DNA of 43,241 nt from Bacillota bacterium. Lineage in GTDB: Bacteria; Bacillota; Clostridia; Acetivibrionales; Acetivibrionaceae. The notes below the pieces were generated by a model. It saw only the letters and a list, made by a program, of their open reading frames with translations, was not told the origin of the DNA and did no database searches. Where the stretch lies: contig JAEWSG010000161.1 of NCBI GenBank assembly GCA_023398495.1, forward strand, positions 1 to 43,241. The letters are read 5' to 3'. Position 1 is the stretch's first letter. Every line of letters starts with the position of its first letter. Shown here piece after piece: positions 7,975 through 17,794 of the stretch. Made by a program: the position numbers and the translations under genes.

Positions 7975-8865
7975 TTGGATACAGATAGACAGACTGCAGC
8001 AGTTGGGCTTCATACTCCAAATAAAGTAAAAACACTAAAAAAGGTAACAGTGGGTGGTATTCTAACTTATACAGTTTTGGGTATATGGGCATTAGTTAAT
8101 ATTTTTCCATTGTACTGGATGTTTACATTTTCCCTTAAAAGTAACAGGGAGATTTTTGGTGACAATGTTATTGGCCTTCCCAAGGAATGGTTGTGGTCAA
8201 ACTACCAAAATGCTTTGACTAAAGGTAATATGGCTCTGTATTTACTAAATAGTGTTATTGTTACAAGTATTACAATTATATTGACTTTGATAGTTGCTTT
8301 AATGGCAACATATGCGTTAACAAGGCTTGTATGGAAAGGTAGAAAGGCAGTTAACAACATCATTATGCTTGGTCTTACCATTCCAATACATGCAGCAATT
8401 TTGCCCGTATTTCTGATACTTGATAGGTTAAAAATGACAAATTCCTATCAGGCCTTGATAATTCCATATACTGCTTTTGGACTTGCCATGTCAATTATGA
8501 TTTGCAGTGGCTTTATAGTAAATATTCCAAAAGAACTGGAGGAGGCAGCATGTATTGATGGATGCAGTGTATATGGAATCTTTTTTAAGATTATATTGCC
8601 TCTTATGAAGCCTGCACTTTCTACAGTTGCTATTTTTACATTTTTGTCATCCTGGAATGAGCTGATGTTTGCTAATATCTTTATTGATGATGCTAAATAC
8701 CGAACTTTATCCGTAGGTATTCAGACACTATCTGGTGCACACACAACTCAGTGGGGACCAATTGGAGCGGCACTTGTTATTGCTACCTTCCCTACTTTGA
8801 TTCTATATTCATTTATGAGTACAAAAATACAAAAAAGTCTGACTGCCGGTGCAGTGAAGGGATAA
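7975..8865 (+). CDS. Sugar ABC transporter permease (MalG type)
   Basis: A 296-residue permease, partner of the upstream one. It has an N-terminal membrane segment with NIFPLYWMFTFSLKSNREIF, four to five further segments and the EAA loop ELEEAACIDGCSVYGIFFKIILPLMKP. The start is TTG at 7975, one base after the upstream stop and preceded by GGAGGAGG inside the end of the upstream gene, so the two are probably translationally coupled. Its role in xylo-oligosaccharide uptake follows from the neighbours and is inference. Confidence 0.92.
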   Translation: MDTDRQTAAVGLHTPNKVKTLKKVTVGGILTYTVLGIWALVNIFPLYWMFTFSLKSNREIFGDNVIGLPKEWLWSNYQNALTKGNMALYLLNSVIVTSITIILTLIVALMATYALTRLVWKGRKAVNNIIMLGLTIPIHAAILPVFLILDRLKMTNSYQALIIPYTAFGLAMSIMICSGFIVNIPKELEEAACIDGCSVYGIFFKIILPLMKPALSTVAIFTFLSSWNELMFANIFIDDAKYRTLSVGIQTLSGAHTTQWGPIGAALVIATFPTLILYSFMSTKIQKSLTAGAVKG

Positions 8866-8878
8866 GGGAGAATAGTAT

Positions 8879-10987
8879 ATGAGATCAAATCTATATTATA
8901 AAAAGAAGGCAGAAGAATTGGTGGCACAAATGACACTAGAGGAGAAGGCTAGCCAGCTTACTTACAATTCTCCAGCTATTAAGAGGCTTGGTATCCCTGA
9001 ATATAACTGGTGGAATGAAGCTCTACATGGAGTTGCACGAGCCGGTACTGCTACTGTTTTTCCACAAGCAATTGGTCTTGCTGCAATGTTTGATGATGAA
9101 TTTCTGATGAAAATTGCAAATGCAATTGCTACTGAGACGAGAGCCAAATATAATGAAAGTTCAAAGCATGAAGATAGGGATATTTATAAAGGACTTACCT
9201 TGTGGTCCCCAAATATAAACATATTCAGGGATCCTCGATGGGGAAGAGGACATGAAACTTATGGAGAAGATCCATTTCTTTCGGGTAAACTGGGAGTTGC
9301 CTTTATAAAAGGGCTGCAGGGAAATAAAGATGTAATGATGACAGCAGCTTGTGCAAAGCATTTTGCTGTCCATAGCGGTCCTGAGGATTTACGTCATGAA
9401 TTTAATGCAGAAGTAACAAAGAAGGATTTGTGGGAAACCTATTTACCTGCATTTGAGACATGTGTAAAAGATGGTAAAGTGGAAGCAGTAATGGGGGGAT
9501 ATAATAGAACAAACGGAGAACCCTGCTGCGGAAGTTATGCACTGCTTCGTGACATTTTAAGGGACAAGTGGGGATTTGAGGGGCATGTGGTATCCGACTG
9601 CTGGGCAATAAAAGATTTTCACCTGCACCATATGGTGACAAAGACTCCAGAAGAGTCTGCTGCACTGGCTATTGATGCAGGGTGTGATCTGAATTGCGGC
9701 AATATTTATTTAATGTTGCTTGTAGCTTTAAAAGAAGGGCTAATAACAGAAGAGCATATTACAAGAGCAGCGGTAAGACTCTTTACAACAAGATTCAAGT
9801 TGGGATTATTTGAGGGTAGTGAATTTGATAATATACCTTATGAGGTTGTTGAATGCAGTGAACACAAGGAAATGGCAATTGAGGCTGCCAGGAAAAGTGC
9901 GGTACTGCTTAAAAACGATGGAATTTTGCCTATTAACAAGGGCACTGTAAAAACAATTGCAGTAATTGGACCAAATGCAAACAGCAGAATTGCATTAAAG
10001 GGAAATTATTACGGAACATCTTCGAGATATATTACTTTGCTCGAAGGTATCCAGGATGAAGTTGGAGATGAAGTAAGGGTACTATATTCAAATGGGTGTG
10101 AGCTGGTTAGTGACAGAACTGAAGTCTTGGCATATGCAAATGACCGTCTTGTAGAAGCTGTTACTGTAGCAGAGCATAGCGACTTGGTTATTTTATGCTT
10201 GGGACTGGATGAAACTATTGAAGGAGAAGAACTGGACCAAGGCAATAATTGTGGTTCCGGAGATAAGAAAGATCTTGAATTACCGGAAGTACAAAAAAAT
10301 CTTATGGAAAAAATAGTCGCACTTGGAAAGCCAACAGTACTTTGTCTTGTTGCAGGAAGTGCAATAAACCTGAGCTATGCACAGGAACATTGTAATGGTA
10401 TTTTACTTACCTGGTATCCAGGTGCAAGAGGTGGTAAAGCTATAGCTGATCTCCTGTTTGGAAATGTTTCGCCTTCCGGGAAATTGCCTGTTACGTTTTA
10501 TAAATCCTTGGAAAATGTACCTTCATTTATAGATTATTCAATGAAAAACAGGACCTACCGCTATATAGAGGAAGCTCCTTTGTATCCCTTTGGGTACGGC
10601 TTGACCTATAGTGATGTAGAATTAAAGCAAGCAGATATAAAGGGCACTGTAGAGGTTGAAAAGGATATTGACCTAATTGTAACTCTTCAAAATCGAGGGA
10701 AAGTTGATGTAGAGGAAGTTGTACAGGTATATATTAAAGACGAACAGTCCATGTATGCTGTTAAAAATACAAGTTTGTGTGGGTTCAAGCGGGTTGCTCT
10801 AGGAGCCGATGAAGAAAAACAGGTTTCTATAAGCATACCTTTTGATTGTTTAAAAGCGGTAAATCTGGAAGGAGAGAAAATACTCGATAGTAGAAGGTTT
10901 ACATTGTTTGTCGGTCTGTGTGGACCTGATAAACGAAGTGTAGAACTCACTGGAAAAGAACCTGCTAGAATTCCTGTTGAGTTGTAA
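8879..10987 (+). CDS. GH3 glycosidase, probable beta-xylosidase/beta-glucosidase
   Basis: A 702-residue family 3 glycoside hydrolase with no signal peptide, so it acts in the cytoplasm on imported oligosaccharides. The (beta/alpha)8 domain carries WWNEALHG, DPRWGRGHETYGEDP, the KHF...H motif and the nucleophile Asp240 in VVSDCWAI. The second alpha/beta domain contains GxxEGEELDQ, followed by the C-terminal fibronectin-III-like domain typical of the family. The VSDC-type nucleophile motif and the neighbouring xylA and xylB favour beta-xylosidase; a mixed beta-glucosidase activity cannot be excluded from sequence. AAGGGAG lies 8 bases before the ATG. A repeat element starts at or next to the stop codon. 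Confidence 0.9.
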   Translation: MRSNLYYKKKAEELVAQMTLEEKASQLTYNSPAIKRLGIPEYNWWNEALHGVARAGTATVFPQAIGLAAMFDDEFLMKIANAIATETRAKYNESSKHEDRDIYKGLTLWSPNINIFRDPRWGRGHETYGEDPFLSGKLGVAFIKGLQGNKDVMMTAACAKHFAVHSGPEDLRHEFNAEVTKKDLWETYLPAFETCVKDGKVEAVMGGYNRTNGEPCCGSYALLRDILRDKWGFEGHVVSDCWAIKDFHLHHMVTKTPEESAALAIDAGCDLNCGNIYLMLLVALKEGLITEEHITRAAVRLFTTRFKLGLFEGSEFDNIPYEVVECSEHKEMAIEAARKSAVLLKNDGILPINKGTVKTIAVIGPNANSRIALKGNYYGTSSRYITLLEGIQDEVGDEVRVLYSNGCELVSDRTEVLAYANDRLVEAVTVAEHSDLVILCLGLDETIEGEELDQGNNCGSGDKKDLELPEVQKNLMEKIVALGKPTVLCLVAGSAINLSYAQEHCNGILLTWYPGARGGKAIADLLFGNVSPSGKLPVTFYKSLENVPSFIDYSMKNRTYRYIEEAPLYPFGYGLTYSDVELKQADIKGTVEVEKDIDLIVTLQNRGKVDVEEVVQVYIKDEQSMYAVKNTSLCGFKRVALGADEEKQVSISIPFDCLKAVNLEGEKILDSRRFTLFVGLCGPDKRSVELTGKEPARIPVEL

Positions 10988-11133
10988 TTTAAAGTGTAGA
11001 AATAAATATTACGAAGGAGTATTTATAGGCTCTGGACCAGGTTGCATGGCAGAGCAATGCAGTGCAGCGGAACGACTAGGCTGCGAAACTTAGATTTCTG
11101 GAGAATTTTTCTGCACGATAATTAAATGTTCCC
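10985..11133 (+). repeat. MITE-like element, internally deleted copy B
   Basis: The right part (GGAGTATTTATAGGCTCT, then CTGCGAAACTTAGATTTCTG and a tail ending TGCACGATAATTAAATG) matches copy C read on its minus strand and the outer tail of copy A (396-412). The left end (ATTTAAAGTGTAGAAATAAATATT) resembles the left end of copy C, but the middle of the element is missing. Between GGCTCT and CTGCGAAACTT an extra stretch (about 11034-11080) resembles the 44-bp repeat found at 25862-25949, so one repeat appears to sit inside another. The element separates the GH3 gene from the promoter of the sensor kinase. Confidence 0.55.
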
Positions 11134-11150
11134 GGCAATAATATTGTTTC

Positions 11151-11179
11151 TTGATAAGCAAAAGGTACATTGATATAAT
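11151..11179 (+). promoter_or_regulatory. Internal promoter for the kinase/regulator genes
   Basis: TTGATA (11151-11156), a 17-bp spacer and a perfect TATAAT (11174-11179) lie 42 bp before the kinase start. This would allow low independent expression of the sensor pair, and perhaps of xylB, xylA and galM, without activation of the upstream transporter promoter. Confidence 0.65.
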
Positions 11180-11220
11180 AGTTGTAAATTTATTGTGAGG
11201 ACAGTGTTCTAAAAGGAGTC

Positions 11221-12957
11221 ATGAAGAAAAAAATAGAAAGAATCATTCGGTGGTTTTATAGCAGAAGGCTAAAAGATAAAATTAGATTCTTATTTTTGGT
11301 TCTTGTAATTACGTATATCGTTACACTCTACTTTATCTATAATTTTTTAGTTAAAAAAAATATGATGGATTATGTTCTCGAGAGTAACTATAATACAATG
11401 ATTTCTATCGGAAACAATCTCAATGTTGAATTTGAAGCTGTAAATACAATGAGCCAGCTTATTATGACTAATAGTAATGTAATTGAGTACTTGAGAGATA
11501 GAGGGCATGGTAATACCAGGATTAATCATAATGCAATAATGGCTATGTATGATATCAGCAATAAATTTAGTTACGTGTCTTCTATCTATATCTTTAAAGA
11601 TTATAAAGAGTATATTAATATATCCAGACAAGTAACAAATGTTAATATAAACCTTGTCTATAATCCTTTATGGAAGAAGGAAATCCTTGAGAAACGTGGA
11701 TCTTGTGTTATTAGAGTTAATGGAGATGGTGCATTTCAGAGGAAGTTAGGGGACACAGTAATATCCGTTATAAGGATCATTAACGATCTGGATACTCAAA
11801 CACCTATTGGAATTATTGCCATAAACCTGAATGTTGATATACTTAAGAATTCGTTTAAAGATATGACAAGTGACGACAGAAATTTCTGCTACTATGCAGA
11901 AGGTAAAAATATTTTAGACCAGAACGAAGAGTTTGAAGAATTTCAGAAAATGGATATTGGTAAAAAAGAATTTGAGCAAAACATAAAACAAGGGTTTGGT
12001 GTTACGAGAGTGTTATCCTATTACCATATTCCTAATACGCCTTTTGTGTTAGCTGAAATTGAAACGGTACCTTTTTTTAGATACATCTCAGTTCAGGCAA
12101 TTGCTATAATAGTTATTGTAATTATTTTATCAGTTTTATGTATTATTATTACCGGTATTTTTATATCAGTTTTTATTACAAATCCAATTGAGAGACTTAT
12201 GCAGTTTATGAATTTTGAAAAACTGGGATTTAGTAAGAATGGGAATAGAAACAAGTCTGCATTAGTAAGTAAAGAAAATGAAATAATGATGAAAAACAGC
12301 CGTCTTATTGAAATTAACCAGATTATGGGTGAATTACTAGAGAAGGAAAAAACAATGCGTAAGGCTGAGATGGAGGTATTGCAAGAGCAAATAAACCCAC
12401 ATTTTCTATACAACACATTAGGTTCTATAGCAGACCTTGCACTGGAGATCTCTGCAGATGAAATATACGATGTTGTTGAAACTCTGGGTAACTTTTACAG
12501 GAGATTTTTAAGTAAGGGAAGCAGAGAAATTACTTTACGGGAAGAAGTTGCAATTGTACAAGACTACTTGAAACTGCAAAAATTAAGGTATCATAATGTT
12601 TTTGAGGATGAATATGAGTTGCAGGAAGATTTGCTGGACTTTAAGGTGCCAAAATTAATCCTTCAGCCTTTAGTGGAAAATAGTTTGTATCATGGTGTCA
12701 GGCTCAAAGGTGAAAGAGGGATTATAAAAATATCCGTCTATACTGAGGATGGTTTATTGCATATTGGTGTATATGATACAGGCGTTGGCATGAGCTTGGA
12801 GCAAATAAGTTCAATAATGAGCGGCGACAATAAAAAAAGCTTTGGTTTTAAAGGTACGATGGACAGGATCAGATATTATTATGATGCAGAAGATGTCTTT
12901 GAAATCAAAAGTGAAGAAGGCAAGTATTGTTTAGTTGATATTAAGATCCCATTATAG
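11221..12957 (+). CDS. YesM-type sensor histidine kinase
   Basis: A 578-residue membrane kinase. A first membrane segment (residues 20-43) and a second (about 290-320) enclose an extracellular sensing domain; a HAMP-like start (FITNPIERLMQF) follows. The cytoplasmic part is of the His_kinase (LytS/YesM) class: phospho-acceptor His394 in EQINPHFLYNTL, N-box LILQPLVENSLYHG and G-box DTGVGMS, with GFKGTMDRIRYYY near the end. AAAAGGAG precedes the ATG. It is encoded 12 bp before its response regulator and inside the xylose operon, so the likely signal is an extracellular xylo-oligosaccharide or the loaded binding protein (inference). Confidence 0.93.
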   Translation: MKKKIERIIRWFYSRRLKDKIRFLFLVLVITYIVTLYFIYNFLVKKNMMDYVLESNYNTMISIGNNLNVEFEAVNTMSQLIMTNSNVIEYLRDRGHGNTRINHNAIMAMYDISNKFSYVSSIYIFKDYKEYINISRQVTNVNINLVYNPLWKKEILEKRGSCVIRVNGDGAFQRKLGDTVISVIRIINDLDTQTPIGIIAINLNVDILKNSFKDMTSDDRNFCYYAEGKNILDQNEEFEEFQKMDIGKKEFEQNIKQGFGVTRVLSYYHIPNTPFVLAEIETVPFFRYISVQAIAIIVIVIILSVLCIIITGIFISVFITNPIERLMQFMNFEKLGFSKNGNRNKSALVSKENEIMMKNSRLIEINQIMGELLEKEKTMRKAEMEVLQEQINPHFLYNTLGSIADLALEISADEIYDVVETLGNFYRRFLSKGSREITLREEVAIVQDYLKLQKLRYHNVFEDEYELQEDLLDFKVPKLILQPLVENSLYHGVRLKGERGIIKISVYTEDGLLHIGVYDTGVGMSLEQISSIMSGDNKKSFGFKGTMDRIRYYYDAEDVFEIKSEEGKYCLVDIKIPL

Positions 12958-12969
12958 GGGGTTTATTAA

Positions 12970-13707
12970 ATGTATAGAGTAATGATCATTGATGACGAAA
13001 AATCAATCAGAAATTTATTGAAAAATATTATAAAAAGGGAAGAACTGGAAATTGAGGTAGTGGGAGAAGCGGAAAGTGGTATTGAAGCTATCAATATCAT
13101 GGAGGAAGTACTACCCGATATTGCCTTTGTAGATATTAAAATGCCTTTTATGGATGGCATTGAATTTTCAAAACTGGCAATTAGCCGGTATCCAAACCTA
13201 AAGATTATAATACTAACTGCTTTCAGTGATTTTGAATATGCCAGACAATGTGTAGGAATCGGAGTATGTGAGTATTTATTGAAACCTATTGTACGTAAAG
13301 ATATTAGAGAAGTTTTATTGAAGATCACAAAGGATCTCGATTCAAAGCAAAAAAAGGCTGAGATAGAAGAACCTATTGTTCATAAGAAAGATACTGTTAA
13401 TAAAATAAAGTCATTTATAATGGAAAATTATATCCAGCCAGATCTGGATTTGACAATTATTGCTCAAACCTTCGGGTTTAATTCCAGCTATTTGAGCAGG
13501 CTTTTTAAAGCTGAAACAGGGGTTAATCTTATTGATTATCTTACAGAATGCAGAATGGAAAAGGCTATAGATTATGCAAAAAAAGGAAGTATGATGTATG
13601 TAGCTGCAAAAATGGTAGGAATTCCTGATCCCAATTATTTTGGTAAGTGTTTTAAGAAGTATACCAATCAAAGTTTTTCTGAGTTTATGAAGAAATATAA
13701 AAGATAA
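12970..13707 (+). CDS. YesN-type response regulator, AraC DNA-binding domain
   Basis: A 245-residue regulator. The receiver domain has the acidic pair in MIIDDE (Asp9, Asp10), the phospho-acceptor Asp55 in FVDIKMP, and the conserved Lys in LLKP. The C-terminal AraC domain (about residues 140-245) has both helix-turn-helix units: LTIIAQTFGFNSSYLSRLFKAETG and VAAKMVGIPDPNYFGKCFKKYT. It is shorter than many YesN proteins because the linker is minimal. It probably activates the operon from the three direct repeats at 5499-5552 (inference). Confidence 0.93.
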   Translation: MYRVMIIDDEKSIRNLLKNIIKREELEIEVVGEAESGIEAINIMEEVLPDIAFVDIKMPFMDGIEFSKLAISRYPNLKIIILTAFSDFEYARQCVGIGVCEYLLKPIVRKDIREVLLKITKDLDSKQKKAEIEEPIVHKKDTVNKIKSFIMENYIQPDLDLTIIAQTFGFNSSYLSRLFKAETGVNLIDYLTECRMEKAIDYAKKGSMMYVAAKMVGIPDPNYFGKCFKKYTNQSFSEFMKKYKR

Positions 13708-13728
13708 AAAATATGGGGGGGATTTAGT

Positions 13729-15255
13729 TTGTCATATTTACTAGGAGTAGATATAGGCACATCAGGTACAAAAACGGTTTTATATGATGAGTTGGGAAAT
13801 ACTATAGCAAGCAGCCTTGAGGAATATCCGTTGTACCAGCCTTATATTGGGTGGGCAGAACAGGAACCGGAAGACTGGTGGAAGGCGACATGGTTATCTA
13901 TCAAACATGTTATTTCCAAAAGCGGAATTGATGCTTCCTCTATTAAGGGAATTGGACTGTCAGGTCAGATGCATGGGGCTGTACTTCTGGACAAAGATCA
14001 CAAAGTTCTCAGGAAAGCAATTATATGGTGTGATCAGAGAAGTTTTGCCGAGTGTGATCAGATTACTTCAATCATAGGGAAGGAAAGACTCATTGAGATA
14101 ACTGCCAACCCTGCATTGACGGGATTTACAGCATCAAAGGTTATGTGGGTTAAAAATAATGAACCTGAAGTTTTTGAGAAGATTTATAAGATACTTCTCC
14201 CTAAAGATTACATAAGGTATAAGTTAACAGGAGAATTTGCTACAGAGGTATCTGATGCAAGTGGAATGCAGTTTATGGATATACCGGGGAGAAAGTGGAG
14301 CGATGAAGTCATAAGTAAACTTGGACTTAATCAAAGCATGCTGGGAGATCTTTATGAGTCTCAGGAAGTTAGTGGAAAAGTGGATAAGCATGCTGCTTCA
14401 TTAACCGGGCTGAAGGAAGGGACTCCTGTAGTAGGTGGAGCAGGAGACCAGGCAGCAGGAGCTGTTGGTAATGGAATTGTAAGACCTGGAGTTGTTTCAT
14501 CGACTATAGGAACCTCGGGTGTAGTATTTGCATTCTCTGAAAATGTTACTATTGATCCACAAGGCAGAGTTCATACTTTTTGTCATGCAGTACCAAATAC
14601 CTGGCACATTATGGGGGTTACACAAGGTGCAGGACTATCTCTTAAGTGGTTCCGTGACAATTTCTGTATAGAAGAAAAGAGAACTGCAGAGCTAATGAAA
14701 ATAGATCCATACATTATTATGGATAAGGAAGCTGAAAAAGTGACACCGTGCTGTAATGGGCTCATCTATTTACCCTATCTGATGGGAGAAAGAACACCAC
14801 ATCTTGACCCTAATGCAAAGGGTGTCTTTTTCGGACTGACAGCAAAGCATGAAAAACAGGATATTTTAAGGTCAATTATGGAAGGTGTTGTATATAGTCT
14901 TAGAGATTGCCTTGAAATTATTAATGAAATGGGTGTTAACGTTTCTGAAGTAAGAGCCTCTGGTGGTGGCGGAAAGAGTGAATTGTGGAGAAAAATGCAG
15001 GCTGATATATTCGGTACTGATATTACAACAATAAAGTCAAGTGAGGGGCCGGCACTTGGAGTAGCACTTCTTGCAGGAGTAGGAACGGGTATATACAGTA
15101 ACATTAATGAAGCGTGTGATGCAGTGATAAAAGAAAATACGAGGCAGGCTTCAGATATGGAGCTAAATGCCAGATACTCGAAATTTTATGATATTTATAA
15201 ACGCTTATATAACTCTTTAAAAAAGGATTTTACAGACCTTGCGGCTATACTGTAA
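13729..15255 (+). CDS. xylB: Xylulokinase
   Basis: A 508-residue FGGY-family kinase that phosphorylates D-xylulose to xylulose 5-phosphate, feeding the pentose phosphate pathway. The N-terminal LGVDIGTSGTKTVLYD phosphate loop, the substrate segment GLSGQMHGAVLLD, the catalytic Asp240 in GGAGDQAAG, and the ATP-site RASGGGGKSELW are visible. The start is TTG at 13729 behind a GGGGGG ribosome site; it sits 21 bp after the regulator gene. Length matches XylB. The pairing with xylA makes xylulose the clear substrate. Confidence 0.96.
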   Translation: MSYLLGVDIGTSGTKTVLYDELGNTIASSLEEYPLYQPYIGWAEQEPEDWWKATWLSIKHVISKSGIDASSIKGIGLSGQMHGAVLLDKDHKVLRKAIIWCDQRSFAECDQITSIIGKERLIEITANPALTGFTASKVMWVKNNEPEVFEKIYKILLPKDYIRYKLTGEFATEVSDASGMQFMDIPGRKWSDEVISKLGLNQSMLGDLYESQEVSGKVDKHAASLTGLKEGTPVVGGAGDQAAGAVGNGIVRPGVVSSTIGTSGVVFAFSENVTIDPQGRVHTFCHAVPNTWHIMGVTQGAGLSLKWFRDNFCIEEKRTAELMKIDPYIIMDKEAEKVTPCCNGLIYLPYLMGERTPHLDPNAKGVFFGLTAKHEKQDILRSIMEGVVYSLRDCLEIINEMGVNVSEVRASGGGGKSELWRKMQADIFGTDITTIKSSEGPALGVALLAGVGTGIYSNINEACDAVIKENTRQASDMELNARYSKFYDIYKRLYNSLKKDFTDLAAIL

Positions 15256-15329
15256 AGATAGGTACGTCTAAAAAGAAGATGGGAATAGCGGGTAATAACG
15301 TAGGTTAATAAAATAAGGAGGCAAAATAC

Positions 15330-16649
15330 ATGGCAGAATATTTTAATAATGTATCAAAAATCAAATATGAAGGAAAGGATTCAGACAATCCTTTAGCATT
15401 TAAGTACTATAATCCCGATGAAGTTATTGGCGGTAAAACAATGAAGGAGCACCTGAGGTTTGCTGTTGCATATTGGCATACATATCAGGGAACAGGCTCA
15501 GACCCGTTTGGACCGGGTACTGCTGTAAGACCGTGGGATAACATATCAGACCCAATGGAACTTGCAAAGGCTAAAGTGGCTGCAAACTTTGAACTGTGTG
15601 AAAAATTGGGAGTACCATTTTTCTGTTTTCATGACAGGGATATTGCACCTGAAGCTTCAACATTAAGGGAGACCAACAAAAGGCTTGATGAGATCGTTGC
15701 ACTGATGAAAGACTATATGAAAACAAGCAGTGTAAAACTACTCTGGGGTACAACAAATGCTTTCAGTAACCCAAGATTTGTCCATGGTGCATCCACTTCT
15801 CCAAATGCAGATGTATTTGCATTTGCAGCAGCTCAGGTTAAAAAGGCTATGGAGATTACCCTTGAACTTGGTGGGCAGAACTATGTGTTCTGGGGCGGAA
15901 GAGAAGGCTATGAAACCTTACTTAATACTGATATGAAATTGGAACTTGACAATATGGGAAGGTTCCTTGGAATGGCAGTTAGTTATGCAAAAGAGATAGG
16001 TTTTAAAGGGCAATTCCTAATTGAACCTAAGCCAAAAGAACCTACAAAGCACCAGTATGACTTTGATACAGCTACAGTTATAGGGTTCTTAAGGACTTAT
16101 GGCCTTGAGAATTATTTCAAAATGAATATAGAAGCAAATCATGCTACACTTGCAGCACATACTTTCCAGCATGAGCTCATGGTTTCCAGAATTAACGGTG
16201 TGCTAGGAAGTATTGATGCAAACCAGGGTGATCTTCTTTTAGGATGGGACACTGATCAATTCCCAACTAATATTTACGATACTACTCTTGCTATGTATGA
16301 AGTACTTAAGGCAGGTGGATTTACAACCGGAGGGCTGAATTTTGACTCTAAAGTCAGAAGAGGATCTTTTGAGCCTGTTGACCTGTTCTATGCACATATT
16401 GCAGGTATGGATGCTTTTGCCAAAGGGCTTAAAATAGCAGATAAAATGGTTTCCGATGCTAAGTTTGACAAGTTTATTGATGAAAGGTATGAAAGCTATA
16501 AGAGCGGTATTGGAAGCGATATTGTAAGTGGAAAAGTAGGGTTTAAAGAGCTTGAAAAATATGCTTTAGAGCTTAACGGAATCAAGAATGTATCAGGAAG
16601 ACAGGAAGTTCTTGAAGGTATGTTGAACAGGTATATTCTCGAAGACTAA
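15330..16649 (+). CDS. xylA: Xylose isomerase
   Basis: A 439-residue class II xylose isomerase converting D-xylose to D-xylulose. The catalytic His101 and Asp104 are in FCFHDRD; FWGGREGYETLLNTD and LIEPKPKEPTKHQYDFD carry metal and substrate residues, and GSIDANQGDLLLGWDTDQFPTN supplies the second metal site. The N-terminal extension before the barrel is typical of class II enzymes. AAGGAGG lies 8 bases before the ATG. It follows xylB by 74 bp. Confidence 0.98.
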   Translation: MAEYFNNVSKIKYEGKDSDNPLAFKYYNPDEVIGGKTMKEHLRFAVAYWHTYQGTGSDPFGPGTAVRPWDNISDPMELAKAKVAANFELCEKLGVPFFCFHDRDIAPEASTLRETNKRLDEIVALMKDYMKTSSVKLLWGTTNAFSNPRFVHGASTSPNADVFAFAAAQVKKAMEITLELGGQNYVFWGGREGYETLLNTDMKLELDNMGRFLGMAVSYAKEIGFKGQFLIEPKPKEPTKHQYDFDTATVIGFLRTYGLENYFKMNIEANHATLAAHTFQHELMVSRINGVLGSIDANQGDLLLGWDTDQFPTNIYDTTLAMYEVLKAGGFTTGGLNFDSKVRRGSFEPVDLFYAHIAGMDAFAKGLKIADKMVSDAKFDKFIDERYESYKSGIGSDIVSGKVGFKELEKYALELNGIKNVSGRQEVLEGMLNRYILED

Positions 16650-16697
16650 ACTTATATATAGGGATAAGGATTATGATTTTGATGGAGGGAATGTTTT

Positions 16698-17756
16698 ATG
16701 GGTATTTTAAGGGGAAAGTTTATCGATGGATATGACAACAAGGATATAGATATCTTTGTCCTATCGAATAAAAATGGAATGACAGTTAAAATTACAAACC
16801 TCGGGGGAATAATTACTTCTCTGATTGTGCCTGATAGAAATGGCAAATATGATGATGTGGTTCTCGGATACGATAGACTTGAAGACTATTTTGAAAATAG
16901 TCCTTATTTTGGTGCTATTATAGGAAGACACGCAAATAGAATTGAAAATTCAAAATTTGAAATTATGGGTACAGAGTATATACTGAATAATAATGAAGGA
17001 AGGAACCATTTACATGGCGGAAATAAGGGATTCGATAAAGTGATTTGGGATGCTGAGACAGTTATTATAGATGATAGAGAGTGCTTGCAGTTAACATATT
17101 TAAGTAAGGATGGTGAAGAGAACTATCCTGGCAATTTAAAAACTACTGTAACTTATTCTCTGGGAGATGACAACTCTTTAAGGATTGATTACTTCGCAGT
17201 TTCAGATAAGGACACCGTTATAAACCTTACAAACCACGCATATTTTAATCTTTCTGGTCATGGACGCGGTGAAATTACAAATCACCAATTGAAGCTTTAT
17301 TCTGACATGTATACACCTGTAGATGAAGAGTGTTTACCTACGGGAGAAATTTCGGAAGTAACCGGAACCCAACTGGACTTTACCTCAATGAAACCTATTG
17401 GAATAGGGCTTTTAAGTGATGATGTTCAAATTAAGTTAGGTAATGGATATGACCATAATTGGGTGCTAAAAGTCTCTGGAACAGCTCCTGAGAAAGCAGC
17501 TGAATTATATGACCCTGAGAGCGGCAGATTTATGGAAGTCTATACAACAAAACCAGGAATCCAGTTTTACTCAGGCAACAACCTAAGTGGTGATAGGGAA
17601 GCAAAAGATAAGATACGCTACATAAAATGGGGAGGATTATGTCTGGAAACGCAATACTTCCCTAACTCTCTAAAGCACAAGCATTTTCCATCACCTGTAT
17701 TTAGTGCAGGTACGGAGTATAAGCATACTACTATTTATAAGTTTTTGACACAATAA
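16698..17756 (+). CDS. galM: Aldose 1-epimerase (mutarotase)
   Basis: A 352-residue GalM-family epimerase that interconverts alpha and beta anomers of free sugars, supplying XylA with its preferred anomer. The motifs GAIIGRHANRI, NHLHGGNKGFDK, LTNHAYFNLSGH and the C-terminal GIQFYSGNNL and GGLCLETQYFPNS are diagnostic; the catalytic His (NHAYFNL) and the C-terminal Glu (LETQ) are present. GATGGAGGG precedes the ATG. It is the last gene of the operon, 48 bp after xylA. Confidence 0.93.
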   Translation: MGILRGKFIDGYDNKDIDIFVLSNKNGMTVKITNLGGIITSLIVPDRNGKYDDVVLGYDRLEDYFENSPYFGAIIGRHANRIENSKFEIMGTEYILNNNEGRNHLHGGNKGFDKVIWDAETVIIDDRECLQLTYLSKDGEENYPGNLKTTVTYSLGDDNSLRIDYFAVSDKDTVINLTNHAYFNLSGHGRGEITNHQLKLYSDMYTPVDEECLPTGEISEVTGTQLDFTSMKPIGIGLLSDDVQIKLGNGYDHNWVLKVSGTAPEKAAELYDPESGRFMEVYTTKPGIQFYSGNNLSGDREAKDKIRYIKWGGLCLETQYFPNSLKHKHFPSPVFSAGTEYKHTTIYKFLTQ

Positions 17757-17794
17757 AGCTGTTTTAATTTTATTGTTTATTTTTCAATACTAAG

